In this document: piece by piece, positions 17,628-26,532 of the stretch
How positions within the stretch are numbered: the first letter of the stretch is position 1
How the letters are laid out: each line of letters starts with the position of its first letter
Translations under genes and position numbers: made by a program
Notes under the pieces: model-generated
What the model was told of the DNA's origin: nothing
The model's database searches: none
What the model saw: only the letters and a program-made list of their open reading frames with translations
Assembly (NCBI GenBank): GCA_026400645.1
Contig: JAPLOP010000028.1
Location: 1 to 51,751 of the forward strand
DNA length: 51,751 bases
Direction of reading: 5' to 3'
From: Alphaproteobacteria bacterium
Lineage (GTDB): Bacteria > Pseudomonadota > Alphaproteobacteria > Paracaedibacterales > CAIULA01

Positions 17628-19529
17628 TTACTTTCCGTCTTTATGTCCATCTTCATCAGCATGGGAAAATTCTGCATCAACGACGGGGGCTGATTCACCC
17701 TCGGCTGGGGCGGCGCCGGCCTCTTGCTGAGCCTTATACATGACTTCCCCGATCTTCATAGATGACTGGGTAAGGGCCATTGTCTTTTCCTGAATCGCCT
17801 CAGCATCCTCACCCTCTAGGGTTTCTTTCAGGGCTGCCAAATCAGATTCGATCGTTGCTTTGTCAGCTGCATCTAATTTATCGCCATGTTCTTGCAGGCT
17901 TTTCTCTGTCGTATGAACAATGGCATCTGCATGATTTTTGGCTTCGATCACTTCGCGGCGTTTTTTGTCTTCCTCAGCATTGGATTCGGCTTCTTTAACC
18001 ATACGATCAATATCAGCATCCGATAATCCACCAGAGGCTTGGATTTGGATTTGCTGTTCTTTCCCGGTTGCTTTGTCTTTGGCGGAAACCTTGACGATAC
18101 CGTTGGCATCAATATCAAAGGTAACCTCGATCTGCGGAACGCCCCGTGGTGCCGATGGCAGACCCATCAAATCAAATTGTCCCAAGATTTTGTTTTGTGC
18201 CGCCATTTCACGTTCCCCCTGGAATACGCGAATGGTAACGGCCGTTTGGCCATCTTCTGCGGTTGAAAACGTTTGGCTTTTGCGGGTTGGAATGGTTGTG
18301 TTGCGATCAATCAGACGCGTAAACAATCCGCCCAATGTTTCAATCCCAAGGGACAGTGGTGTTACATCCAACAAAAGAACATCCGTGACATCCCCCTTAA
18401 GGACGGCGCCCTGAATGGCAGCGCCAATGGCAACCACTTCGTCTGGGTTTACGCCACGATTGGGTTCTTTACCGAAAAAGGTCTTGACCGTTTCCAGAAC
18501 CTTTGGCATGCGGGTCATTCCGCCAACCATAATGACTTCGTCAATGTCTTTTGCCGAAAGACCAGCGTCTTTTAGTGCGGCCCTGCAGGGTTCGACGGTT
18601 CGTTGAATGAGGTCCTCAACCAAGGATTCAAATTTAGCGCGTGTCAATTTAACATTTAAATGCTTTGGGCCGCTGGCGTCTGCTGTCACAAACGGCAGAT
18701 TGATATCTGTCTGAACAGAGGATGACAATTCAATCTTTGCTTTTTCTGCGGCTTCTTTTAAGCGTTGCAAGGCAAGGCGATCTTTACGAAGGTCGATCCC
18801 TTGTTCTTTTTGGAATTCACCAGCAACGTAATCAATAATGCGCGCATCAAAGTCTTCACCTCCCAGGAACGTATCCCCATTGGTTGATTTAACTTCAAAC
18901 ACACCATCCCCAATTTCAAGGATTGATACGTCAAATGTTCCACCACCAAGGTCATAAACAGCAAATATTCCGGTGGCTTTTTTCTCCATACCATAAGCCA
19001 AGGCTGCTGCCGTTGGTTCATTGATGATACGCAAGACTTCTAGTCCGGCGATTCGACCGGCATCTTTTGTTGCTTGACGTTGGGAATCGTTAAAGTAGGC
19101 TGGCACTGTAATCACGGCCTGTGTGACGGTTTCGCCCAGGTATGCTTCAGCTGTTTCTTTCATTTTTTGTAAGATATTGGCGCTGATTTGACTTGGGCTG
19201 TATTTTTTGCCACGTGATTCGACCCACGCATCACCATTATCACCAGCCACTATTTTATACGAGACTAGATTGACGTCTTTTTGGGTAATCGGGTCATTAA
19301 AGCGACGGCCAATAAGGCGCTTAATCGCAAATAATGTGTTTTCTGGGTTTGTAACACCCTGGCGTTTTGCCGCCTGACCGACCAGCACTTCTCCGGTTTC
19401 TGTAAAAGCAACCATGGACGGTGTTGTCCTGGCCCCTTCTGCATTTTCAATGACCCTTGCGGTTGCCCCTTCCATAACGGAAACACATGAGTTCGTTGTC
19501 CCAAGATCAATACCAATTACCTTTGCCAT
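17628..19529 (-). CDS. dnaK: Chaperone DnaK (Hsp70)
   Basis: DnaK is the ATP-dependent folding chaperone. The 633-residue product has the actin-like ATPase domain starting [12 protein letters not shown], with [20 protein letters not shown] and [10 protein letters not shown] phosphate motifs. The substrate-binding domain contains [17 protein letters not shown], and a helical lid with a Glu/Ala-rich tail ends it. The ATG is preceded by GGAGAGAG nine bases upstream. The promoter about 80 bases upstream has a heat-shock-like -35 region. dnaJ follows. Confidence 0.98.
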   Translation of the reverse strand: MAKVIGIDLGTTNSCVSVMEGATARVIENAEGARTTPSMVAFTETGEVLVGQAAKRQGVTNPENTLFAIKRLIGRRFNDPITQKDVNLVSYKIVAGDNGDAWVESRGKKYSPSQISANILQKMKETAEAYLGETVTQAVITVPAYFNDSQRQATKDAGRIAGLEVLRIINEPTAAALAYGMEKKATGIFAVYDLGGGTFDVSILEIGDGVFEVKSTNGDTFLGGEDFDARIIDYVAGEFQKEQGIDLRKDRLALQRLKEAAEKAKIELSSSVQTDINLPFVTADASGPKHLNVKLTRAKFESLVEDLIQRTVEPCRAALKDAGLSAKDIDEVIMVGGMTRMPKVLETVKTFFGKEPNRGVNPDEVVAIGAAIQGAVLKGDVTDVLLLDVTPLSLGIETLGGLFTRLIDRNTTIPTRKSQTFSTAEDGQTAVTIRVFQGEREMAAQNKILGQFDLMGLPSAPRGVPQIEVTFDIDANGIVKVSAKDKATGKEQQIQIQASGGLSDADIDRMVKEAESNAEEDKKRREVIEAKNHADAIVHTTEKSLQEHGDKLDAADKATIESDLAALKETLEGEDAEAIQEKTMALTQSSMKIGEVMYKAQQEAGAAPAEGESAPVVDAEFSHADEDGHKDGK

Positions 19530-19605
19530 CGCTCTCTCTCCAAAATTTGAATATTATTATTTTCTGACGCGGCCACGTTAGCAGCATCAACGTCAGTCTG
19601 CTAGT

Positions 19606-19635
19606 AATATATAATTTTAAGCTTGCGAAATCAAG
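19606..19635 (-). promoter_or_regulatory. Predicted dnaK promoter
   Basis: On the minus strand TTGATT (19629-19634) and TATATT (19606-19611) are separated by 17 bases. The base before the -35 gives CTTGATT, which resembles the CTTGAAA -35 element of RpoH (sigma-32) promoters. The -10 is a sigma-70-like hexamer rather than the CCCCATNT form. No CIRCE inverted repeat is seen. The 257-base gap between infA and dnaK holds nothing else I can identify. Confidence 0.5.
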
Positions 19636-19786
19636 AGAATCGCTAGGGGCTTATTGTTTTTTATGAAAATGGCGTTATTTAGAGGGGGGGATTGCTCAAG
19701 GCAAATAAATATCGGATGGTCACGCATGCTTTATTCGTTCATGCGGAACATTATTTCTCCAAGCTTTGATTGTAAAAGACAGAAAC

Positions 19787-20005
19787 TTATTTCTGCCTAA
19801 ACGTGATGCGTCCTTTTGACAGATCATAAGGGGTCATCTCGACTGTCACGCGATCACCAGCCAAAACCCGGATACGATTTTTCCGCATGCGACCAGATGT
19901 GTGCGCAAGGATGACATGGTCATTTTCTAATTTAACACGAAACGTAGCATTCGGGAGTAATTCAACAACGACGCCACTAAATTCTATCAGGTCTTCTTTA
20001 GACAT
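19787..20005 (-). CDS. infA: Translation initiation factor IF-1
   Basis: IF-1 binds the ribosomal A site during initiation. The 72-residue protein is a single S1/OB fold with the typical opening ([21 protein letters not shown]), the [13 protein letters not shown]-like block written here as [17 protein letters not shown], and the [11 protein letters not shown] ending. Length is exactly that of the family. It lies 52 bases downstream of tRNA-Thr on the same strand. Confidence 0.97.
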   Translation of the reverse strand: MSKEDLIEFSGVVVELLPNATFRVKLENDHVILAHTSGRMRKNRIRVLAGDRVTVEMTPYDLSKGRITFRQK

Positions 20006-20057
20006 TAAGTTCCTAGGTAACTAATAATATGCACAATATTCGGTGCGAATTGGTTTC

Positions 20058-20133
20058 TGGTGCCGGTTGGAGGACTCGAACCCCCGACCTACTGATTACA
20101 AATCAGTTGCTCTACCAACTGAGCTAAACCGGC
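20058..20133 (-). tRNA. tRNA-Thr (anticodon TGT), CCA encoded
   Basis: The minus strand folds as a complete cloverleaf. Acceptor GCCGGTT pairs with AACCGGC, the D-arm is AGCTCAGTTGGTAGAGC, anticodon stem ACTGA/TCAGT holds loop TTTGTAA (anticodon TGT), and the T-arm is GGGGGTTCGAGTCCTCC. The discriminator is A and CCA is present in the DNA (20058-20060). Confidence 0.96.
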
Positions 20134-20146
20134 TTCTTAAAATATG

Positions 20147-20224
20147 TGGGGCGAGTGATCGGTCTCGAACCGACGGCCTCCAGAACCACAACCTGGCGCT
20201 CTAACCACCTGAGCTACACCCGCC
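20147..20224 (-). tRNA. tRNA-His (anticodon GTG), CCA and G-1 encoded
   Basis: On the minus strand the acceptor GCGGGTG pairs with CACTCGC (one G-U). The anticodon stem CCAGG/TCTGG holds the GTG anticodon and the T-arm is GTCGGTTCGAGACCGAT. The extra 5' G typical of tRNA-His (complement of 20224) pairs with discriminator C73. CCA follows in the DNA (20147-20149). It is 13 bases upstream of tRNA-Thr, so the two are probably cotranscribed. Confidence 0.95.
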
Positions 20225-20418
20225 ATATGTATCCTTTTTATAACGGATTTGGCCGCTCGTCAATGATTATTGTGGTGATTGTGCGAGTTCCGGATGAATA
20301 AGGCTTTGCGTCCGCCTTGTTAGATTGTGAATTGGCGCGACCCTTTAACGATTTGTTAATATGTTCGTGTATATGATTGAATTTACTACGATGATATATT
20401 CTTAAAATAAGGACAAGT

Positions 20419-21384
20419 ATGATGTTTAACTTTCTTTCCAGGGCCATAGTTTTGAGTTTGCTGATTATTCAGCCTTTGTGGGCTATTTGTGGACCTAGGG
20501 ACAATAACCCTGTTGTGTTGGCAAATCGGCGCCCTCCTGTTTCGGTGAACCAATATGGCAATGGAAGGAATGCTCTTCCGGTTGATCAGTTTCCTTTTGT
20601 CAGCAATGAACAATACCAAAATATGGGGCTAAGGGCACCTCTATTAAGCGCTCAGGCTGCGCGCATCAATGCCGAGGAGGATCGGCAATTGAATTTAGCG
20701 ATAGCGGCCTCTATGCTTGAAAATCATGCGCCTAGGCCTCGCCATAATAACGAAATAGTGGCTAAAGCTTCCATTGCAGCAGTAGCCCCGGAGGAGGAGA
20801 AAAAACAAGCCGTTGAACCCCGTGATATTCTTGATGAAATGATCCGCAACTTTAATCCAGAGCAATGGTTCAATCTTGATGTCAGCGAAAAACCATTAAT
20901 TGCTTTGTATGAGATCTTTACCGAGATAGCAAGATCCAAACAAATAAACTGGAGCGCAAATAGAGGCGCCTTTGATCAAGAATTTTTTAATTTTTTTCGA
21001 GAGAGAAATTTTGATGCTGCGCCGGGTATCAATTACCAAGATGCCATTATTGTTAAAAAACAGATTCAAGAGATGCTGTATGGCAGTCTTACCGTAGGGC
21101 GTAATCACCATATGCTTGTTTATCAAAGGCTTGACCTAATTTATGATTCAGCCATAAGTGAAGCGAACAAAAAATACGGGAATCCTCCAAGGGAATCAAT
21201 GAGGCAAAATGGATTTGTTGCGTGGTTTGCTTGGTATATAAAAGAGCTAACAGGCACATCTCACTTGGATCTTAATACCGCAAGCAATTATAAGTTAGCC
21301 GTTGATTACCTCGTGCAAAATAGTATCATCCCTGAAAAGTTCAAGCTTCCGCTTCTTGTGTATCAGGCTAACGGTTATTTGTGA
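20419..21384 (+). CDS. Secreted protein with a ubiquitin-interacting motif
   Basis: No family is recognised for the 321-residue whole. Residues 1-23 form a signal peptide (RAIVLSLLIIQPLWA). Residues 86-101 read EEDRQLNLAIAASMLE, which fits the ubiquitin-interacting-motif consensus exactly: an acidic lead-in, hydrophobic L91, A94, S98 and E101. A Pro/Asn-rich region flanks it. A mostly helical domain (about 130-321) with several Trp and Tyr follows and has no visible catalytic motif. AGGA lies five bases before the first of two ATGs. Ubiquitin does not occur in bacteria, so an exported protein with this motif suggests a host-directed effector. That is an inference from one short motif. Confidence 0.7.
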   Translation: MMFNFLSRAIVLSLLIIQPLWAICGPRDNNPVVLANRRPPVSVNQYGNGRNALPVDQFPFVSNEQYQNMGLRAPLLSAQAARINAEEDRQLNLAIAASMLENHAPRPRHNNEIVAKASIAAVAPEEEKKQAVEPRDILDEMIRNFNPEQWFNLDVSEKPLIALYEIFTEIARSKQINWSANRGAFDQEFFNFFRERNFDAAPGINYQDAIIVKKQIQEMLYGSLTVGRNHHMLVYQRLDLIYDSAISEANKKYGNPPRESMRQNGFVAWFAWYIKELTGTSHLDLNTASNYKLAVDYLVQNSIIPEKFKLPLLVYQANGYL

Positions 21385-21500
21385 TTGCCATCAGGATGCT
21401 TTCTTGCAACCAAAGTCCGAGTAAGCAGACCATAAAAGTCAGGCCAATCTCCATGAGCATTTGATTTCTTTTATCACCTATATTTTTTTACCAAAGGGGG

Positions 21501-21529
21501 TTGATTTCTTAAAAATAGGGGTGTATAGA
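21501..21529 (+). promoter_or_regulatory. Predicted promoter of the cold-shock gene
   Basis: TTGATT (21501-21506) and TATAGA (21524-21529) are separated by exactly 17 bases. The start codon is at 21568, giving a leader of about 30 bases, which is short for a thermosensing cspA-type leader. Confidence 0.55.
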
Positions 21530-21567
21530 CTTACGTGCAAGTTAAGTTTAATGGAGGAGGAAATTCC

Positions 21568-21774
21568 ATGCTAACAGGAACGGTGAAATGGTTTAACCAA
21601 ACCAAAGGATATGGATTTATAACACCAGAGAGCGGAGGCGAAGATGCCTTTGTTCATATAACAACCGTGCGCAAGGCAGGATGGAACACATTGTACGAGG
21701 GGCAGAAAATATTTTTCGATGCCCGAGACAACCACGGTCGATCTTCGGCAACTAACTTAGGACTCTTTTCGTAA
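21568..21774 (+). CDS. Cold-shock domain protein (CspA family)
   Basis: A 68-residue nucleic-acid chaperone with the cold-shock fold: [15 protein letters not shown] contains RNP1 (KGYGFI), and DAFVHI is RNP2. I placed the start at 21568 because GGAGGAGG lies eight bases upstream; an in-frame ATG at 21535 would add 11 residues that no family member has. The gene stands alone with its own promoter and is convergent with the deaminase gene. Confidence 0.95.
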   Translation: MLTGTVKWFNQTKGYGFITPESGGEDAFVHITTVRKAGWNTLYEGQKIFFDARDNHGRSSATNLGLFS

Positions 21775-21778
21775 AATC

Positions 21779-21828
21779 TGATGATGGCCTGCGTTGTTTG
21801 TCTTTTGTGGAAATGGCGCAGGTCATCA
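21779..21828. other. Long stem-loop between convergent cold-shock and deaminase genes
   Basis: TGATGAtggCCTGCG (21779-21793) can pair with CGCAGGTCATCA (21817-21828), leaving a three-base bulge. It lies between and partly within the two 3' ends. It could act as a weak bidirectional terminator, but no U-run follows on either side. Confidence 0.35.
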
Positions 21829-22302
21829 ATACGCGATTTTATCAATTTTTTTTGTCCAGGCTGCAAAAACGTCGATGGCTTCGTGCCTTAAAAGTTGTTG
21901 CATTGGGACCTGGCGCGATTCTATTGGTTTGGCGATTTCCTGATAAAAGAAATCATCATCGAAATTAATGGATGCAGCATCTTGGCGTGTGTTCGCATAA
22001 AAGATAGCGTCAACGCGCGCCCAATACGCTGCCGCCAGGCACATGGGGCAGGGTTCGCAGCTTGTGTAAAGGGTGGCCCCGGCAAGACTAAAAGATGAAA
22101 TATGGGCGCAGGCATTCCGTATGGCGACAACCTCTGCGTGGGCAGTTGGATCATTGGCGGATGTTACCTGATTCCATCCCTGCCCGATAATTTTGTTATC
22201 CAAAACAATAACGGCCCCGAATGGCCCCCCTGAGCCGTCTTGCATTTTTTCAAAAGACATCTGGATGGCTAGTCGCATCGGTGTTTCATGGCAGAATTTC
22301 AA
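21826..22302 (-). CDS. Guanine deaminase-like nucleoside deaminase
   Basis: A zinc-dependent deaminase of the CDA/TadA fold, 158 residues. The catalytic HAE (H55, E57) and PCxxC (C85, C88) motifs are intact. The flanking text GGPFGAVIVLDNKIIGQGWNQVTSANDPTAHAE (two blocks) and the FDDDFFYQEI segment near 118-127 match bacterial GuaD guanine deaminases better than tRNA adenosine deaminase TadA. GuaD converts guanine to xanthine. It lies 13 bases downstream of the membrane-protein gene on the minus strand. Confidence 0.8.
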   Translation of the reverse strand: MKFCHETPMRLAIQMSFEKMQDGSGGPFGAVIVLDNKIIGQGWNQVTSANDPTAHAEVVAIRNACAHISSFSLAGATLYTSCEPCPMCLAAAYWARVDAIFYANTRQDAASINFDDDFFYQEIAKPIESRQVPMQQLLRHEAIDVFAAWTKKIDKIAY

Positions 22303-22315
22303 ATGAACTATACCC

Positions 22316-23251
22316 TTATCGCAGTTGTTGTGTTGGATAACTTGGGGCGGGATATGCCATCATCATGGGCTGTTGTTGTTGCATGGCGGCAGGAGCTGGA
22401 TAATAAGCCTGACCGTATCCCTGGACGGGCAATGGCGCACCATAAGGAGCCTGCTGTTGCGCAATCGGACCAGTATAATTGTTGACGGGCATTTGTTGAG
22501 CAGGCATTTGTTGAACCTGGGGCCGAGGCTGTATCATGGCGCTGGGCAAATGGGGATTGGGGACCATATTGACCCCGCCAATTACGGCGTAGGGTGCGGC
22601 AACCTTGCTTGGTCTTCGATTGTCATTTTGGTTTGTAAGGTTTTGATTCACAGCAGGTGCGGATGCCAATCGGCGCTGTGCCACGATATTAGCGCTGGGC
22701 AGGTGTTGCGCCGCCGCCAATGTTTCAGGTCTTGCAACGCCCCCTCCCATTCCATAAAGATTAAATGCCATTAAAAATCCGCTTGTAAAGAACAAGGCCC
22801 CCAAAAACATAAGACCTGTTATTAATGCAGTAATTGATAATTTGTTCATGGCAAAAAAGATCTCCTTTTGTATGTACTGCTCTTTGATGGTTTGGCTGAT
22901 GGCGGACAGCCTTTTTCCGGACTCAATCAGCGTACAAGCAATTGTGTCTGTTTTTTTATGGGTACGTTTTGCTGATTTTCGTGGTTTTCTTTTTTGATTC
23001 AACGATGCAGAAACTGTAAAATAATCGGCTGATGTAAAGCTTTCCCCGGGATATTTTGGCTGGTTATGGTGAGCTTGTTTCTGGGTTTTCTGGGCGGGAG
23101 CTTCTTGCCTTTGGTGGGTGGAAAAAGGTTGCTCATGCGGAGACGTAGCTCCCTTCCACCATGTTGAAAACGTATCTTCCCACAGATCCTTTTCGGATGG
23201 GTTTTTTTCAGCAATCCAAGGATCTGTTCTTTTTCTAGCGCTCGACAACAC
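22316..23251 (-). CDS. Single-span membrane protein with Pro/Gln-rich C-terminal domain
   Basis: I do not recognise a family. The 311-residue frame has a basic N-terminal part (1-133) and one transmembrane helix (about 138-162, starting NKLSITALITGLMFLGALFF). A low-complexity tail rich in Pro, Gln, Ala and Tyr follows, probably periplasmic. GTG at 23251 gives the long form. A second possible start is ATG at 22849 (residue 135), preceded by AAGGAG about 12 bases upstream, which would give a 177-residue signal-anchored form. The layout resembles the SPOR protein at 47542-49029 but no SPOR domain is present. It lies 105 bases after xseB on the same strand. Confidence 0.6.
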   Translation of the reverse strand: MLSSARKRTDPWIAEKNPSEKDLWEDTFSTWWKGATSPHEQPFSTHQRQEAPAQKTQKQAHHNQPKYPGESFTSADYFTVSASLNQKRKPRKSAKRTHKKTDTIACTLIESGKRLSAISQTIKEQYIQKEIFFAMNKLSITALITGLMFLGALFFTSGFLMAFNLYGMGGGVARPETLAAAQHLPSANIVAQRRLASAPAVNQNLTNQNDNRRPSKVAAPYAVIGGVNMVPNPHLPSAMIQPRPQVQQMPAQQMPVNNYTGPIAQQQAPYGAPLPVQGYGQAYYPAPAAMQQQQPMMMAYPAPSYPTQQLR

Positions 23252-23356
23252 ACATCACCAAACAGGGAATAAATATTTTGGTACCAGTTTAGCAAATTTT
23301 TACTATAATTGTACTAAAATAATTTCTAAGTGGCGTGAATGGCGTTTGGGGTAATT

Positions 23357-23614
23357 TTATGCCAGGCGCATTTCCTCAATTCGAACATCCTTGCCATCAT
23401 TGGAAATGGTGATCTGCTCAACACGCATTTTTGCAGCCTCTAATTTTTGTTCGCAATGCCGTTTCAGGTGGGAACCTCGCTCGAACGCGCCAATTGCTTC
23501 CTCTAACGGTAATCGCCCTTCCTCTAGTCGCTTAACAAGCGTTTCAAGTTCCAGCATAGCCTGTTCGAAACTGAGCGTTTCCAATTGAACGGTTTCTAGT
23601 TTGTTGGTATCCAT
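23357..23614 (-). CDS. xseB: Exodeoxyribonuclease VII small subunit
   Basis: XseB pairs with XseA to degrade single-stranded DNA from both ends. The 85-residue protein carries the typical helix pair SFEQAMLELETLVKRLEEG and LPLEEAIGAFERGSHLKRHCE. It starts 18 bases after ftsY on the same strand. The xseA gene is not in the window. Confidence 0.92.
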   Translation of the reverse strand: MDTNKLETVQLETLSFEQAMLELETLVKRLEEGRLPLEEAIGAFERGSHLKRHCEQKLEAAKMRVEQITISNDGKDVRIEEMRLA

Positions 23615-23632
23615 ACTTTATCCTCTCTCATT

Positions 23633-24553
23633 CTATTCAATTTCTAATCCCACGATCGCACGCGCAAAATCCCGCGCATCAAATGATTGCAGATCGTCCT
23701 CTTGTTCTCCAACGCCAATCGCATGAATGGGAATTCCATACTTTTCCGCAAGATCAATAACAACGCCACCCCGCGCGGTTCCGTCAAGCTTGGTCACGAT
23801 AATTCCTGTGACGCCGGCAATTTCTTTAAAAACGCCAGCCTGAGTCAAAGCATTTTGTCCCGTTGTGGCATCAAGGACTAAAATTGTATGGTGCGGTGCT
23901 GCTGGATCCATTTTTTTGATCACCCGAATTACCTTGGCCAGTTCGTTCATGAGCCCCTCTTTATTATGGAGGCGACCGGCCGTATCGATGCATAAAATAT
24001 CCGCATTGTTTTTGGTCGCCTGGGTCAGGGCATCAAATGCAAGTCCCGCCGCGTCGGCGCCATGGGGCGCTGTGTGCACCGGAATCCCAAGGCGCTTTCC
24101 CCATACCTGCAGTTGCTCCACGGCGGCTGCCCGAAATGTATCGCAGGCTGCCAATTCCACACTAAGGCCATCCATTTTCCATTGATTGGCGAGTTTTGCG
24201 ATGCTGGTTGTTTTCCCGGCCCCATTCACGCCAATGATTAAAATCACAACGGGAGTTTTTTGCTGTTCGATCACCAGGGGCACATCAACGGGCGCTAGGA
24301 TTGATTCGATCTCTTCGGCTAGGCATTCTCGGACCTCGAGCTCGGTCACCTCCTGTCCGAACTTTTTCCTGGACAAGCTTTGGCATAACCTTTGGGCAAC
24401 GGTCGCCCCCACGTCTGATTCGACCAGCAAATCCTCTAGTTCGTCCAGCGCCCCTTGGTCCAGCGTTTGGTGGGTCAACACGACCTGTAATTTGTCGCCA
24501 AACTGATTGGATGTTTTTTTTAAGCCTGTTTTAAGGCGCTGCCATAAACTCAA
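23633..24553 (-). CDS. ftsY: Signal recognition particle receptor FtsY
   Basis: FtsY is the SRP-GTPase receptor for cotranslational targeting to the inner membrane. The 306-residue protein has the N domain (about 1-90) and the G domain with GVNGAGKTTS (G1), the ACDTFRAAAVEQL block, DTAGR (G3), TKLDGTARGG (G4) and a GVGEQEDDLQSFD closing motif. The long acidic A domain of enterobacterial FtsY is absent, as is usual in alphaproteobacteria. Its start overlaps the mtaB stop by four bases (ATGA). Confidence 0.97.
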   Translation of the reverse strand: MSLWQRLKTGLKKTSNQFGDKLQVVLTHQTLDQGALDELEDLLVESDVGATVAQRLCQSLSRKKFGQEVTELEVRECLAEEIESILAPVDVPLVIEQQKTPVVILIIGVNGAGKTTSIAKLANQWKMDGLSVELAACDTFRAAAVEQLQVWGKRLGIPVHTAPHGADAAGLAFDALTQATKNNADILCIDTAGRLHNKEGLMNELAKVIRVIKKMDPAAPHHTILVLDATTGQNALTQAGVFKEIAGVTGIIVTKLDGTARGGVVIDLAEKYGIPIHAIGVGEQEDDLQSFDARDFARAIVGLEIE

Positions 24554-25839
24554 CAGAATGCTCCCTCTAAATGATGTCCGCTTTTGCCAAGAACTTTGAC
24601 GGTATGAACGGATCCAATTTCTATTTCGTGCAAGTCTACAGGAAATCGGATGGATGCGAAATGGTCTGTCTTGCCATCGGCAATGCCATCCTTTACAGAT
24701 TCAACCAAAACGGCGACAGTTTCACCCAACAATCGATCGAAAAGGCGTTGAACGGCTTTTTCCCCGGCGTGTCTCAGGATTGCTGCCCTTTCTTTAATGA
24801 TGGGTCCGGCCACTTGTGGCATCCGGCTTGCGGGGGTCCCGGGGCGTGGTGAATACGGGAACACATGCAAAAATGTTAAATCGCAGTCATCAATGATACG
24901 CAGGGTATTGTCAAACATTTCGGGGGTTTCCGTTGGGAATCCGGCAATCAAATCCACGCCAAACACGATGTCGGGCCTGACGTCGCGCGCACGTTTGCAA
25001 AATGCAATTGCATCCTCGCGCAGATGGCGTCGCTTCATCCGTTTCAGAATCATGTTGTCACCCGCCTGAAGGCTGATGTGCAGGTGGGATAGTAATCGGG
25101 GCTCAGATTCGATCAGTTTCCACAAATCATCATCGATTTCGACCGGATCCAGTGACGACAATCGTAACCGTTTTAAATCCGGAACCAATGCCAGGATTCG
25201 TTTGATAGCCTGTCCCAATGGGGGTGCACCGGGCAAATCAGCGCCGTATGCCGTGATATCAACCCCTGTTAAGACGATTTCTTGGTATCCTGATTCAATA
25301 ACCTGGCGAATTTGTGCGACGACCTCGCCCAGGGGGACGCTTCGTGAATTTCCACGACCAAAGGGAATTGTGCAAAACGTGCACCGGTGATCGCATCCAT
25401 TTTGAACCTGGACAAAGGCGCGGGCTTTCCCCTCGAATCCTGAAACCAGGTGACCGGCCGTTTCCCGAACGGACATAATATCGTTCACCAGGGTCATACT
25501 TTGATCCTTGATTGACGCATACGTGGATAGCTGTAATTTTTCTGCATTACCAATGACGCTGTTGATTTCGGGCATATTGGCATATTTATCAGGATCAATC
25601 TGGGCGGAACAGCCTGTCACGATAATCTCTGCATTCGGGTTTTCCCGACGAAGTTTGCGAATAGATTGCCGGACTTGTCGCTCGGCCTCCGCTGTGACAG
25701 CGCAGGAATTGATGATGATGGCCCCCTCTAACCCGGCCTCCGCTGATAATTTTTTAATCACCTCGGATTCATATGTATTAAGGCGACAACCAAACGTTAC
25801 CACCCGATTTTTATTATCAGCGTTTTTGATATCAATCAT
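24550..25839 (-). CDS. mtaB: tRNA t6A37 methylthiotransferase MtaB
   Basis: A radical-SAM enzyme that adds a methylthio group to t6A37 of tRNAs. The 429-residue protein has an N-terminal UPF0004 domain with cluster cysteines C18, C46 and C77, and the radical-SAM motif CDHRCTFC (C149, C153, C156). The GVDITAYG block follows, with HISLQAGDN and a C-terminal TRAM-like region. C18, written FGCRLNTYES, is the MtaB rather than MiaB signature. It is translationally coupled to ftsY, an arrangement common in alphaproteobacteria. Confidence 0.93.
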   Translation of the reverse strand: MIDIKNADNKNRVVTFGCRLNTYESEVIKKLSAEAGLEGAIIINSCAVTAEAERQVRQSIRKLRRENPNAEIIVTGCSAQIDPDKYANMPEINSVIGNAEKLQLSTYASIKDQSMTLVNDIMSVRETAGHLVSGFEGKARAFVQVQNGCDHRCTFCTIPFGRGNSRSVPLGEVVAQIRQVIESGYQEIVLTGVDITAYGADLPGAPPLGQAIKRILALVPDLKRLRLSSLDPVEIDDDLWKLIESEPRLLSHLHISLQAGDNMILKRMKRRHLREDAIAFCKRARDVRPDIVFGVDLIAGFPTETPEMFDNTLRIIDDCDLTFLHVFPYSPRPGTPASRMPQVAGPIIKERAAILRHAGEKAVQRLFDRLLGETVAVLVESVKDGIADGKTDHFASIRFPVDLHEIEIGSVHTVKVLGKSGHHLEGAFC

Positions 25840-25871
25840 GGCCAGAATAAATAAACTCTAATATCAGTAAA

Positions 25872-25892
25872 GGTACCCCAAGATAGGGTACC
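25872..25892. other. Short hairpin with a 15-base motif repeated near tRNA-Thr
   Basis: GGTACCC / GGGTACC arms with a seven-base loop lie between the mtaB start and the downstream end of the next gene. The internal text CCCCAAGATAGGGTA (25876-25890) recurs exactly at 28382-28396, just after ftsQ. Its function is unknown. Confidence 0.6.
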
Positions 25893-25928
25893 ATACCAAT
25901 GTCTGTAAAGTTTTTTCTGTGCAGTTTC

Positions 25929-26381
25929 TCAATGGTAATCACTTGAAATGGGGTTAAAATAATAATTGACGGCGGATTTTCTGGGTAAAAAAATACTAAA
26001 CCAATGATCGGTTTCCTTGTCGATTATATGTTTTGTGATGAGTCCTTTGATTGTCCATGATGTTTTGTTGGCTTCAAGTGTGTGCCAAAATTCTGCTTTT
26101 GTCATTTCTGTCCTGGCGCATTCCTTGTCGATTAGTGGATAAATGAAGCGTGAAAATGCAATAAAGGCGGCATCATCTGGTGATCTTGGGCCATCCAGGT
26201 TTTCAATTCCCAATGATTTTGCGGCTAGTTTTTCATTGCATCCCGATTCTTTAAATGCCTGGTGAAACATTTTTATCGTGCGAGGCGTATAGGTATAGGT
26301 TCCGTTGTCATCATCGGCCGCAATAGCTTGTGTGGCGATTCCCATTAAGGTAACGACAAATATTAAGTTTGTTAATTTCAT
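25929..26381 (-). CDS. Small exported protein of unknown function
   Basis: A 150-residue protein with a clear Sec signal peptide (MKLTNLIFVVTLMGIATQA, cleavage after IAA) and a mature part with two cysteines (in ESGCNEKL and DKECART). I recognise no domain. The start at 26381 is chosen because AAGGGAAA lies six bases upstream; an upstream in-frame ATG would add 20 residues before the signal peptide. It is divergent from ddl, with about 150 bases between the starts. Periplasmic or secreted location is inferred. Confidence 0.65.
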   Translation of the reverse strand: MKLTNLIFVVTLMGIATQAIAADDDNGTYTYTPRTIKMFHQAFKESGCNEKLAAKSLGIENLDGPRSPDDAAFIAFSRFIYPLIDKECARTEMTKAEFWHTLEANKTSWTIKGLITKHIIDKETDHWFSIFLPRKSAVNYYFNPISSDYH

Positions 26382-26532
26382 GAAATTTCCCTTCAGCATT
26401 AATATCTTCCTAAAGTAGACATAGTCTTCAATGGTTAACAAAGTGTTGATGTGGGTGTTAAAAAGCTCCCAATTTTTACAATTTTCGTGTATTATTCACA
26501 TAAGACAGTATGAAAATAAAACCGAGAGTAAA

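Noticed and set aside
17938-18414. 158-residue frame on the plus strand antisense to dnaK
   Set aside because: It lies wholly inside the highly conserved dnaK gene, has no ribosome binding site and its composition mirrors the dnaK codons.
19530-19786. CIRCE element or HrcA site before dnaK
   Set aside because: No TTAGCACTC-N9-GAGTGCTAA-like inverted repeat is present.
21826-22302. tRNA adenosine deaminase TadA
   Set aside because: The catalytic motifs fit both families, but the FDD-F-Y-EI segment and the QVTSANDPTAHAE text favour guanine deaminase.
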